64,000 nt of DNA from Sepioteuthis lessoniana (lineage: Eukaryota > Mollusca > Cephalopoda > Myopsida > Loliginidae). This document shows positions 34,101 through 43,075 of the stretch, piece after piece (the first letter of the stretch is position 1; the number at the start of each line of letters is the position of its first letter). The stretch spans positions 54,890,590-54,954,589 of the forward strand of contig OY757921.1 in the NCBI GenBank assembly GCA_963585895.1. Reading direction: 5' to 3'. A program made the position numbers and the translations under genes. Below the pieces are notes generated by a model. It was not told where the DNA came from and did not search any database. It was given only the letters and a program-made list of their open reading frames with translations.

Positions 34101-34571
34101 ACTAGTAGCCCCTCTATCTAAGTTGGGATCAAGGACGGCGTTCCAATCACCCACTAAAATTACCCGCTTTGATGGCACGACGTACGGCTCGATGCGCCGG
34201 AAAAAGGCAGGAAGCTCACTGGTAGCATTGGGTCCATAAACCCCAATCAATCGAAACACCTTACCCTTTATGGTAACGTCCAGAACACAAAGTCTGCCCG
34301 CCGGATCTGAAAGAACAAGAGCACACGTAGCGTCCAAACGTCTACTTACCAGCCAGGTGACACCTCTAGAACGACTATCAAAGCATGCTGAGGAGGACAA
34401 ATAGTCTCTCGCCAGAATACCTTCATAGAAGTTGGAGTCGAAGTGAGTCTCCTGTAAACAACAAATATCAATGCCGCGACGCTGGAGGTATAACAATAGT
34501 TGGGATCGCTTAGAATCCGACCTCAGGCCGCGGCCATTTAAACTAGCCAACCTTAAATCCATCATGAACAT
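31104..34571 (-). CDS. LINE-A ORF2 (APE endonuclease-reverse transcriptase), copy A3
   Basis: 1155 codons, differing from A2 by only a handful of residues. All catalytic motifs are present: QETHF at 40-44, GDWN at 141-144, SDHK at 230-233, YADD at 689-692, and the C-terminal CCHC at about 1011-1028. The ATG at 34571 overlaps the ORF1 stop as TAATG. It probably acts in the nucleus, where it nicks target DNA and copies the LINE RNA. Because ORF1 is also open, this is the best candidate here for a working element, although activity cannot be judged from sequence alone. Confidence 0.9.
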   Translation of the reverse strand: MFMMDLRLASLNGRGLRSDSKRSQLLLYLQRRGIDICCLQETHFDSNFYEGILARDYLSSSACFDSRSRGVTWLVSRRLDATCALVLSDPAGRLCVLDVTIKGKVFRLIGVYGPNATSELPAFFRRIEPYVVPSKRVILVGDWNAVLDPNLDRGATSAGTNPLDARYFREFVQRLDLVDKFRERHPNKIVWTWTGRGASAQLYSYLDRVLVKRVDLDYLGGPSFEPFKNSDHKFLCVSIKLDKARRRMSGYWKFNLSLLAEADFRNQLELTIKRELTGAIMGNRWWANLKDSIRSFAADYSRRLKSARATEQRSIKDKLDRAVLAGDSGQVNVAKAELASLQIKEYQALVVRARLKRMSCEATNMAQELRAEELRNATDRHIASVTSPEGLRRTTNEAICGEFRQYFLKLFTREPGLSSAQFDTYLADFPRLSATEAAGCEGRIKEEEIRDALKSVGLDKSPGIDGLPYEVYLRLSHMFVPLLATTYNNWMRQGTIPRRFTRGIVKLLRKNKHGGDGISNFRPLTMLNTDLKILAKILANRLQTVLPSLICPEQTCAVKGRTIQDSLHLVRTIVEKVDGNAALINLDQSKAFDRVDHAFLEAVLSSAGFGVDFRTWIRLLYASPGVMVEVNGVRSEPLTLTRSIRQGCPLSPMLYILALEPFLRRIKANPVLRGLTLPGASEVARYTAYADDVSVLVTSSAEVEEVSKEIGRYEAVTGAKINREKSVGLRLGSWEGSALPGPFIWKDGPCKILGVWFGPDLQLEKNWSEVLDKVVAATELWLRRRLSLKGRAEVCSSHIYSLAVYRLSVLPIPATILFKLERILFQFLWAKRHPLVRREICYLHPSEGGLGVPNVEVRRHTLRLTFLDRMCSRDTATGSVWKEDARQSFPSLRSVHFADGEAHRLPRCECPFYRECRHALKVLSRLQTGLSDSRPLSSRALYRCLVRGAASDGLIGELGVTEAEGRLLWPWAPRMRCLNNDEASLTWLVIRNALWVGKKLFAAQQVISPECGRCGDLEETISHTFFHCPVVRPLCKLLEGYMVRILNGKFFVLEASSVCSNVVPRLNRQEHYVFLCLLGVMRVVIWTTRKKELCEDESFSSQTLVAFFKHQIKVKIRSERKRLSSLEFGERWVTVARLCRVVGANLIFTLDVPGT

Positions 34572-36646
34572 TACAGGGGTTGAGTGCCCGGACTGAACAT
34601 GGCTGGGGTCAGGACTCCGACGGTCTGGCTCATGGATCCCGTGGCCATCTCATTATCGATGGCTCCGTCATGAGCGAGACCCCCGACGTCCCGCGGAAAT
34701 GTTAGTTTTATTGCCCTATAAAGGGAGGGGTGCAAAACAACAGGGACCCTCCCAACGAGCCCCTTACAAGATGAAAGATCGTCCTTAAGGAATGATAAAG
34801 GGCCGAGGGCCTCGTTAGCCTCTCCTAACATTTTCATAACTCCTTCCGACCCTCGGCCCTTTCGAATGACGGTGGTGATCCATGAATTTGGAAAGTTTTT
34901 AGGGTCCTCCACGTTTTGACCATTAACTTCCTTGAAGTTGTGGAGGACCCTCAAGTCTTTCAACAGCTGCGGCTGGACCTTATGAAGACGATCCAGAGCC
35001 CCCTCATCCACCCGGCAGATGTTAGTCCCGGTGTGATGGCGCGGCTTTTCTTTTTTGTTTTTATGTTTTGGGACCTCATCCCCCGAACTGTCGATGGATG
35101 AGCTCCGCTGCCGTTTCTTTGGTGAGGTAGATGGTGATGAGATTGCTGCAGCTGTTGCTGGTGGTGCTGGTTTAGTTGGTGGTGATTCCAACGGCAGCGG
35201 AGTGGGGGTGGGTCCCTTTTTTCCCCGGACTAGCACAGACATGAGAGGTGGCGGCATGGATCTATGGGGTGGTGTGGTTGGTGGTGGACGAATGGTTCTG
35301 GGGTGTCTTGGTGATGATGGTGTGGAATGAGAGGGCCCTGGTCGTGGAGCCGATTTTCTCTCCTGGTCCAGCCGCTTTTTGAATTCCAGGAGTTGTTCAA
35401 ATTTCTCCCGGCCTGGGCTGAAAGATCTGACCCTGGGAGGTGTACGCTGTTTAGGAGGGGTTTTGGGTAGGGTTTTGTTTTTTGGGGGGGATGACTTCTG
35501 GGCATATGTGGGGGGTGGACTGTTGGACTTTTTAGAGGGGGGTAAACTGTCGGTGCCTACCTGGGCCGACTTTTGGGAGCGAGGATCCTCAGGTTGGAGC
35601 TTCCTCCCACCTTTTCCCACAGTCAGCCACTCAGCCTTCGCCTCTTCGGAATTAACCGTAGGGGACGAAGGGGGAGTGGGGTTTTTTTTACCCGCTGGTG
35701 TGGGCGAGACTACGGGAGCCTCCTTTTCCGTGTTTATTTTAACCACAGGTGAGAGGGTATCCTGTTTGTGGTCGGGCTTCTTCGGGGCCTTCTTCCCCGG
35801 GCAAACTGCGGAGAGGTGACCAATCTCGCCACAGTGCCAGCAGGCGGGTTTCCTTCCCGATACTATTACGGGAAGCCTGCGCCCTTCCACCTCCAACCAG
35901 TTGGGAACGGAGTAGAAGGTTTTCATATCCAACATGATATCGAACCTCCATTCCCCACGCATTCCATCGTGTGTTGCTGAGACGATGTCACCAAACTGAA
36001 GCATATAGGCGGCTAAGTTTGCGTCTCGAAGGAAGCTAGGGACCTCGTATATTGAAACCGTGGTCCGCCGTCGCCCCATATATTCTGTTCTAAAGAAATA
36101 ATCCTTGTTCTCAAGGGGTTTTTTTGTTAGGGCGACGGCTTCTTCTGTGGTCGGTAACAATATATCCCAGAAAGCGTAAGAAGCACCAGCGATTATCGCT
36201 TGTGCCTTTACGCCCAGGCTGGACATTTGACGAAGGACCATGTCTTTTGCGGGCTTAACGATTTTTCTGGATCGTTTGTCCACTAAAAAGACAGACACCG
36301 TTCTTTTTTTCTGGTCTTGTCTTACCTCCTCCAAATTGAACATAAGGCCATGCTCCTGTACTTCACTGGAGATGGCCTTTGCTCGCTGGAGCAAGTCGTC
36401 GACATCGACCTGTATTTTCGGGGGGGCTGTCCAACTATTTTCCTTTTCTTTTTCATTTTTACTTTCTGGTGATGATTTTTTTTCCGGGGAGGGTAATATT
36501 TTTTGTGGTGTTTTTTCTTTTTGGTCAGGGGGAGGGGCATTTTTGGGGGTAGGTGTTTTGATTTTCTTTTTCACCTGGGGGGGAGGGTCACCCTTGATAG
36601 GGGAGAAAAGGGCCTTTATGGCCGAGCCGTCTGACCGGCCGGCCAT
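34571..36646 (-). CDS. LINE-A ORF1 (CCHC RNA-binding protein), copy A3
   Basis: 691 codons from MAGRSDG. This start is chosen because all four LINE-A copies share it, and the upstream in-frame extension of A3 is lysine/phenylalanine-rich and not conserved. Layout: K/P-rich N-terminus (1-75), an RRM-like region (about 80-255; VSVFLVDKRSRKIVKPAKD, YMGRRRTTVSIYEVP), a knuckle CWHCGEIGHLSAVC (about 268-281), a P/S-rich linker with a nuclear-signal-like KKRQRSSS, and a C-terminal domain (about 550-691; GRVPVVLHPSLYRAIKL, MATGSMSQTVGVLTP). It likely binds element RNA. The C-terminal domain is shared with LINE-B, and I do not recognise it. Confidence 0.88.
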   Translation of the reverse strand: MAGRSDGSAIKALFSPIKGDPPPQVKKKIKTPTPKNAPPPDQKEKTPQKILPSPEKKSSPESKNEKEKENSWTAPPKIQVDVDDLLQRAKAISSEVQEHGLMFNLEEVRQDQKKRTVSVFLVDKRSRKIVKPAKDMVLRQMSSLGVKAQAIIAGASYAFWDILLPTTEEAVALTKKPLENKDYFFRTEYMGRRRTTVSIYEVPSFLRDANLAAYMLQFGDIVSATHDGMRGEWRFDIMLDMKTFYSVPNWLEVEGRRLPVIVSGRKPACWHCGEIGHLSAVCPGKKAPKKPDHKQDTLSPVVKINTEKEAPVVSPTPAGKKNPTPPSSPTVNSEEAKAEWLTVGKGGRKLQPEDPRSQKSAQVGTDSLPPSKKSNSPPPTYAQKSSPPKNKTLPKTPPKQRTPPRVRSFSPGREKFEQLLEFKKRLDQERKSAPRPGPSHSTPSSPRHPRTIRPPPTTPPHRSMPPPLMSVLVRGKKGPTPTPLPLESPPTKPAPPATAAAISSPSTSPKKRQRSSSIDSSGDEVPKHKNKKEKPRHHTGTNICRVDEGALDRLHKVQPQLLKDLRVLHNFKEVNGQNVEDPKNFPNSWITTVIRKGRGSEGVMKMLGEANEALGPLSFLKDDLSSCKGLVGRVPVVLHPSLYRAIKLTFPRDVGGLAHDGAIDNEMATGSMSQTVGVLTPAMFSPGTQPL

Positions 36647-36903
36647 AAATGATAGGCTGGTTGGAAAAAAAGTGGTTGTGAATATGATAATAAAAAACAA
36701 AAAAAAGGTGAAAAAATAAAAAAACTTAGCTTTTTTTTTTTTTTTATCCAACCAGGTCAGAAATTTTCAGCCCGGTCGGGAGAAGTCACACAATGAAATG
36801 AGGTTCGGCGTTGGTGTAATCCGTATGATATGCTGAAAAACAAACAAACTTAATTCGGGTGAGGTCTGATATGAACACAAACTAGTCAAGAGCGAACTCA
36901 AGA

Positions 36904-36921
36904 CCATTAAAGGGAAAAAGA
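36904..36921 (-). repeat. Target-site duplication, 5' side of A3 (antisense start of LTR-2)
   Basis: On the minus strand it is a pyrimidine run, TCTTTTTCCCTTTAATGG, about 28 bases after TATAAAAA. It is the promoter-proximal copy of the site found between all LINE-A tandem copies. Confidence 0.85.
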
Positions 36922-37014
36922 GAGGAGGCGCCCGACCGGAATTTTTATAGGCTAAGGAAATGGATTATGGGTAAGGTGACGTAAATACAAACTGCCTCGT
37001 TTTTCTTTTCGGTC
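36922..37014. promoter_or_regulatory. LTR-2 bidirectional promoter core
   Basis: This is the only LTR-2 sequence left between two LINE arrays. Minus strand: TATAAAAAT (36941-36949), about 28 bases before the pyrimidine start at 36912-36922. Plus strand: TAAATA (36982-36987), about 30-33 bases before the start at 37015-37018, with a GTGACGT element beside it (36976-36982). Each direction has a LINE array beginning at the predicted start. Whether both directions really fire is inferred from spacing only. Confidence 0.6.
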
Positions 37015-37032
37015 GTCTTTTTTCTCGGCGAG
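37015..37032 (+). repeat. Target-site duplication, 5' side of B1 (sense start of LTR-2)
   Basis: GTCTTTTTTCTCGGCGAG, repeated at 43792-43810 (one extra T) and 50343-50360. The last copy runs on into the LTR-2 leader. Confidence 0.9.
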
Positions 37033-37112
37033 TCTCGACTATGCTTTTTGTCACGTCTACTTGATTTTTATTCTGTGCGCAAAACTTGTTTGGATAACGT
37101 TAATTTGCTTGT

Positions 37113-37151
37113 CTCGGTAAGACTTTAATTTTGTTTTCTGTTTGAACTCTT

Positions 37152-37182
<31 letters not shown>

Positions 37183-37194
37183 GTCTTACCGAGA
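37113..37194 (+). repeat. Inverted repeat around a poly(A) run in the B1 5' UTR
   Basis: CTCGGTAAGACTTT (37113-37126) and its exact complement AAAGTCTTACCGAG (37181-37194) flank a T-rich loop ending in about 25 adenines. The left arm contains a GGTAAG splice-donor-like site at 37116-37121. Confidence 0.8.
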
Positions 37195-37469
37195 ATTCGT
37201 TATTTTTTTTGACACTGGTCTGTCTATTGTGTTTTTGTCACTTGTTTACTTGTTATCCAACTTGTATTTTTTGTCGTTGGACTGTATTAATTTTATTTGC
37301 TTGTCGTTTTTTATTTATCTTTCTTTCAGGGGTTCTACGTGTTTTTTGTGGCTTTTTTCAGTGTTTTTGTGCGTCCTTTTCTTATTTTAAACAGTAGAAC
37401 CCCCCTCCATACTTACAGTAGGTGGAGGTTAGTTCTTCCACCCTCCTGGCTGATAGTTCTACACCAGCC

Positions 37470-39619
37470 ATGGAGGGTGAAACGACAACCCCTACACCGA
37501 CCACTTCCACACCGACCACTCCAATCGGATCAAACTGGCCTTCGCTGCCGATCCCCGGAGACACAACGGAACCAGAGACATCCCAAGGTAGCCCGATTCA
37601 GCCGGCCCAAAAGAGCCCCACAGCCTGGAAAGGCCAGCAGAGGGGACCGGAGGAACACGAGGCAGACCGGGTGGGCAGATTTGCAAAATATTTCAAGGGG
37701 AATGAAATACTGCCCATCCCGGAGATAGCAGATAAGATCGCCCCAAGAGTCCTCTCTCTGGTCGCTTCCGACCTGAAGACCAAAAGACTGGTGGGGCTCA
37801 CCAAGGAGGTCTTTGAGGACCTGATAAGGAAGGCAGGCATCCCATGCCAATACTTTTGCCGCAAAAGTTTTGCGACATGGGATGTCCTCCTCCCTACGGA
37901 AGAGCAGGCAGCCAAGGTGGCTGAATCGGACGTAATTACCAAGAACTTCAGGCTGCAGCCGGAGTACAAAGGCACCCGTAGGCTCCGGGTCACGGTGTGT
38001 AATGTCCCGGCCATTATCACTGGGGAGGTCCTCGCGGCGTTCCTAAGCGCCTACGGACACGTCGAGGAATTCAACCTCCTCAGATCCCCGGCCGGGACAG
38101 CCTACGGGGACTATGCCTTCCGGCTGTGCCTGACCAGGGATGGCTTCAAAGCCATCCCTGAAACGCTGATCTGCGGGGACCGGCAGATGATGGTGATGGT
38201 GGAGGGAAGACGCCCCAGGTGCTGGGGGTGTAAGCAGATTGGACACATCGCAAAGTTTTGCCCCCAGCGACCTGAAAATAAGGAAAAGGCGTCGACGTCT
38301 ACAACAACAACAAAGGACGCGGCGGCCCCCACCATCACCAAAGAAGCGGAGGCCAAGGGCCCGGGTCAGGTCCAGCCCCAAAACAACCAGGAGGGCTGGA
38401 CTGAAGTAACCAAAAAGAGGAGGGGATCCCCTAAACAAGGGGGAGAAAAAAGCCCATCCCCGCCTCAAAAGCAGACCAGGGCCCAAGCAGCAGCAGAACC
38501 ACCGATAGCGGCAGCAGCAGTTGCAGCAGCAACAACAACAACAACAGTAACAAAAACAACAGAAACAGCAGCAACAACAACAACAACAGAACAACAGACA
38601 GCAGCAGCAGCAAAAAAAACCAGAAAAGCAGCAACCCCCAAGAAACCAGCAACCCCCAAGACACCAACAGCTCCATCACCAAAAAAAGGGAAAAAAACAA
38701 CAAAAACGTACGAGGAAATGGAGACATCCACGAACCTCAAGAGGAGAAGGGACAGTGGGGAGGGGGCGGCCAAGAAATTATGCCCAGAAAAAACTCCTCC
38801 TGAGGCAGGCCCCTCCTCTCAACCATCACCACCAGTACCTTCACCACTACCTCCATTACCCTCACCAACATTTCCACCCCCAAAGATCACATTGCCATCT
38901 CCTCCCCAACAAATGGCCCCCCTTTCACCCCAGCAAGAACTTTTCTTTAAAAAGCATCACCGCCCCTATAAAATCCCCCTCCCCAGATCTCAATCTGCCG
39001 AAAGGGCACAACCCTCGGGCCTAGCCCGAACTCCATCCCTTCCCTCACTTAGCCCTACTGACTTTTCCTCCCAGGAATTATTCCCCGCTATGATCTCCCC
39101 AAAGAGAAATCCACCGGAAAAAAAGAAACAAGAACTGACAATCGGACAAATGCAGCGGGCAGCGGCTTTGTGCTCTGCGGAGCTGGAGGCAGTTGGGGAC
39201 TTCCAGCTCCGGAAGGCACTAAAGCCGTTGGCCAGACTAGAAAAGATCCACGATTTAAAAGTTTCAAATCCCACGAATTTCCGGAGTGCAGCCATGGTGA
39301 CCACTTTTGTCCGGTCAGCTGGCGACCGTACCAAGGGCGTATGGAAGTTCTTGAGTACGGTCTGTCAGACTGATACGGGCATAAAGCTGGCGGAGTTGGA
39401 GCACTCCTCCCTCAAAAAATGTATAACCTATTGTTCAGGGAGGGTCCCGATTTTGGTTCACGGTCTCTTTATAGGGCCCTAAAACTGAAGTTCCCCATAG
39501 ATGTCGGTGGAATCACCAGGGACAAACGAGTGACGACTTAACTCGGTACCGGTTCCCTGCGTCAGGCTGTCGGCATCCTCACGCCCAAGGATTTCCGGCC
39601 CGTAGTTGACGATGAGTAA
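37470..39619 (+). pseudogene. LINE-B ORF1, copy B1, late frameshift
   Basis: The start ATGGAGGGTG at 37470 is chosen because Be shares it (MEGTTTTP) and it has a good context. Regions: RRM-like (about residues 75-245), a knuckle CWGCKQIGHIAKFC (251-264), a linker rich in T, A and Q encoded by CAA/CAG runs, a proline-rich stretch, then the C-terminal domain from about residue 580. A one-base loss near 39460 shifts the frame, so translation ends at 39482. The remaining domain (LKFPIDVGGITRD, LGTGSLRQAVGILTP) continues in another frame with one extra stop to 39619. Confidence 0.85.
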
Positions 39620-39633
39620 GGTAAGTCGGATTG

Positions 39634-42600
39634 ATGGCTTTAAACGTTGCCAGTTTGAATGTGAGGGGACTGAGGGATCCAAGCAAGTGTGCGCGCTTGC
39701 TTGGTGAACTCAAGAACCTCGGAGTAGATGTTGCTGCAGTGCAGGAGACCCACTTCACTTGCGACGCTGACTGTCGGGTGCTGGAAAACGACTTTAACGT
39801 TTTCTCAGCATACGGCAGCCGGGTCAGCGCTGGGGTCTCCTTGCTAGTTGGACGCAGCCTTGATGCTGATGTTGACGTTGTTTTTGCAGGTGACGGGGGC
39901 CGGTTGGTTGTGGCCGATGTTGCCGTGAAAAGTTTCAAGTTTCGTCTGGTTGCGGTTTATGCGGTGGAGAGGGTTTCCTTTTTTCGTCGGTTGGCGCCGT
40001 TCCTGGACGATACGAAGCGGCTAGTCTTAATGGGTGATTGGAATGCGATCCTTGATCCCAAGATAGATAAGGTCGGTCGGGGAGCTAGTAGTGCGGGAAG
40101 GTGTGAGAGCAGCCTTGTCGGCTTCGTGACTCGTCACGGTCTCGTCGACAGGTTTCGTCTCGATCACCCAGGGCGGGAGATGTGGACGTGGCTAGATAGT
40201 TCGCCCTCTGCCAAAGTAGGTTCCTACTTGGACAGAGTGTTAGTGAGACGAGCTGACATTGACTTTGTTAGTTGTCCCACGTTCCACTTGATAGCGTGGA
40301 CTGACCATAAACTGGTTAGAGTCAGTCTACGGTTAGTAAATAGGCCTAGTCTGGCCGGTTACTGGAAGTTCAATACCTCCTTACTGGAGATACGGGACTT
40401 CCGGGACCGGCTGGAATCCCTAATTCAGCGGGCGTTAGTGGGGGCGGTTACCGGGAATAGGTGGTGGGCCTCTCTCAAATATAGGATTAGAGACTTCGCC
40501 ACCAAATACGGTCAACAGCTCAAACTAGATAAGGCCAAGGAGGCGAAGGCTATAGACGATAGACTTTCCCGGGCGGCGGCTGGGGGGGACTCCCTAGGTG
40601 TAGAACTAGCTAGGAGGGACCTTGAGCGTGAGAATAGCGAGCGTAGTTAGATCTAGGTTAAATAGAGTTCGCTACGAAGCTGTGAAATCGAACGCGACTG
40701 CGCGTGAAGAAGAAGTGCGAAGGTTCCCCGATCGGTACGTCGCGTCTGTCAAGACCGCGGACGGGCGACTGCTGCATTCGAGTCGTGAGATGCGTGATGC
40801 CTTTCGGGCGCACTTTCGGGATCGCTTTGCCCGCTGCCCTGATCTCCCGATCCGGGAGTTTCGTAGCTATCTTGCCGACTTCCCCCGCCTCCAGGTGGCT
40901 AAAGCGGCTAGCTGTGAGGGTGTGGTTACTGAATGCGAAGTCCGTGATGCATTGAAGCAGGTCGGCCTGAACAAGTCGCCGGGACTAGATGGTTTGCCCT
41001 ACGAAGTGTACTTGAGGATGTCGCACATGTTTGTGCCTATTCTGACGGATATGTTCAACCATTGGTTCGCCCAGGGAGCCATCCCTGGTAGCGTTACCAA
41101 GGGCGTGATCACATTGCTGAAGAAAGGTGGCAGGCATGTTTGGGAGGGTTTAGATGACTACAGGCCCATAACTCTGCTTAACACAGAGTTAAAGATTTTG
41201 GCCCGGGTCTTGGCGAATCGTTTACAGCGTGTCATCAGTGATCTGATCGGCCCTGAACAGACCTTTGCTGTGAAGGGAAGATCGATCCAGGACAATCTGC
41301 ACTTGATTCGCGGGGTCCTAGAGGGGATAGAAGACGACACAGAAGCCGCGCTGATCAGTTTAGATCAGTCCAAGGCCTTCGATAGGGTTGACCATCGGTT
41401 CTTGGCGTCTGTTTTGGAGACTGCCAGATTCAAACCGGAGTTCCGCAGATGGATTAGCATGATGTACCACAACCCTCAGGCAGTGGTGCAGGTGAACGGA
41501 AGGCGTTCGAGGGTATTCGCGATCGAGCGTTCGGTGCGGCAGGGCTGCCCTTTGTCTCCTCTTCTCTATGTCCTCGCGTTGGAGCCCCTCCTGCGCAGGC
41601 TTAGGGATGAGGGGACAAGTCCGTCCCTGCGCGGTATACCTTTTGTTAGCAGCCTTGCGGCAAGGGTTTCCGCGTTCGCCGATGACATCACAGTCTTTGT
41701 ATCCCGCCGTCTGGATATAAAGGCTGTGAAAGAGGCGGTTGTCGAGTACGAACGGATCGCAGGAGCCAAGGTCAATTTTGACAAAAGCGAAGGTTTGCGG
41801 CTTGGTGCTTGGAGGGGTAGCAATACTCTTCCAGGGCCCTTCCGCTGGAGTGACGGACCCATCCGCATCCTCGGGGTGTGGTTCGGGCCCGACCTCCAAC
41901 TGGAGCGAAATTGGTTGGAAGTACAAACCAAGGTGAATGCTCAGGTGGGAATCTGGCTTTCAAGGATGTTGTCCTTAAAGGGCAGGGCGGAGGCGTGCGC
42001 CACGTACGTCTTCCCTCTGATCCTTTACCGATTGGCTGTACTTCCTCTGCCTAAGGCACGTCGGTTGGCACTGCAACAATCCCTCTCCAGATTACTCTGG
42101 GGAGGTGCAAGGCCGATGGTCCGTAGGCAGGTCTGTATCCAACGTGCACGCAACGGGGGTCTGGGTATGCCTGATCTGGAGAGCCACTGGCTTGCTGAAA
42201 GACTTGCATACCTCGGCCGGTCCTTGACAGGGGACTCAGTGTGGAGACGAAAGGCGAGTCGGACTTTTCCTCTCCTCAAGTCAGACCCAAAGGCTGAAGG
42301 TCGACGTAGGCCTTTGGGCGAAGCACTGTTTTTTAGCGAATGCCGAAAGGCCCTTCGTAACCCTCTTGGGTCCAGTGACCTTTCACGGCCTCGGAAAGAG
42401 CTATATCGGGAATTAGTGGTGGGTTCCGCTTCTGATCCTCTTAGCGAGCGGCGAGGCTGGACGGCGGAGGAGATCCGCTCTCACTGGAATTGGGCGCCAG
42501 GATCGAGCTTCTTGAACAACTCCGAGTTCTCGCTCACCTGGCGACTTGTACGGAATGCGTTACCCCTTCTCGGCTTGAACTACAGAGCGGGCATAGCAGA

Positions 42601-43075
42601 CATGCCTGATTGTCCTCGCTGCGGCAGTGCATTAGAAGAAACGGCTGAGCACGCCTTCTATTATTGCGAGCGAGTTCGCCCGTTCTGGGATCACGTCGGG
42701 GAGTGGACGGCTCGCATCGAACCCAAGCAGCTCGTGCTACTCGACGTTGGTTACGTCGTGGACAACGTTCTTCCTCCGTTTCAGGGTGAGAAGCGTGTGG
42801 TGTTTCTCGCGATCCTGGCTGTAGCTCGAATGGTGATTTGGATCACGCGAAAGAAGGGATTGTATGAGGATGCAAACTTTTCTCATCGTGATCTGGTTTT
42901 GTATTTTCGGCATCAGCTGAGGGTCAAAATTAGATGCGATAGAAAACGTTTGGATCGCATAACATTCAACAGAAGGTGGGTGAATGCAGCGAGCCTGGTC
43001 GTGCGAAAGGGGGCAACGTTGGAGTCATCCTTTCCTCCTCTGCCTGCCCATGGCGTCTACGGTACGGGTCCTTAG
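39634..43075 (+). pseudogene. LINE-B ORF2 (APE endonuclease-reverse transcriptase), copy B1, one frameshift
   Basis: Starts ATGGCTTTAAACG, 14 bases after the ORF1 stop, so unlike LINE-A there is no TAATG overlap. The endonuclease has NVRGL, QETHF, GDWNAILDPKID, SYLDRVLVR and TDHK, but lost five codons near 39960 in the YAPN region. A 14-base deletion near 40626 breaks the frame; the rest is open from about 40630 to 43075. RT motifs: LDQSKAFDRVDH, RQGCPLSP and FADD (Phe where LINE-A has Tyr). A C-terminal CPRCG...H...C motif and a basic end HQLRVKIRCDRKRLDRI follow. Non-functional as it stands. Confidence 0.9.

Larger units (their letters stand above)
30364..36903 (-). mobile_element. LINE-A copy A3, apparently intact
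   Basis: 6.5 kb with both ORFs open, a 5' UTR (36647-36903) and a 3' UTR (30364-31103). It sits directly downstream of the TATAAAAA promoter at 36941-36949. Part of its ORF1 linker (about 35200-35560) resembles A4 rather than A1 and A2. Confidence 0.9.

Noticed and set aside
38043-38773. Cysteine/leucine-rich minus-strand frames opposite B1 ORF1
   Set aside because: They arise from CAA/CAG and proline runs read on the other strand. Low complexity with no start context.
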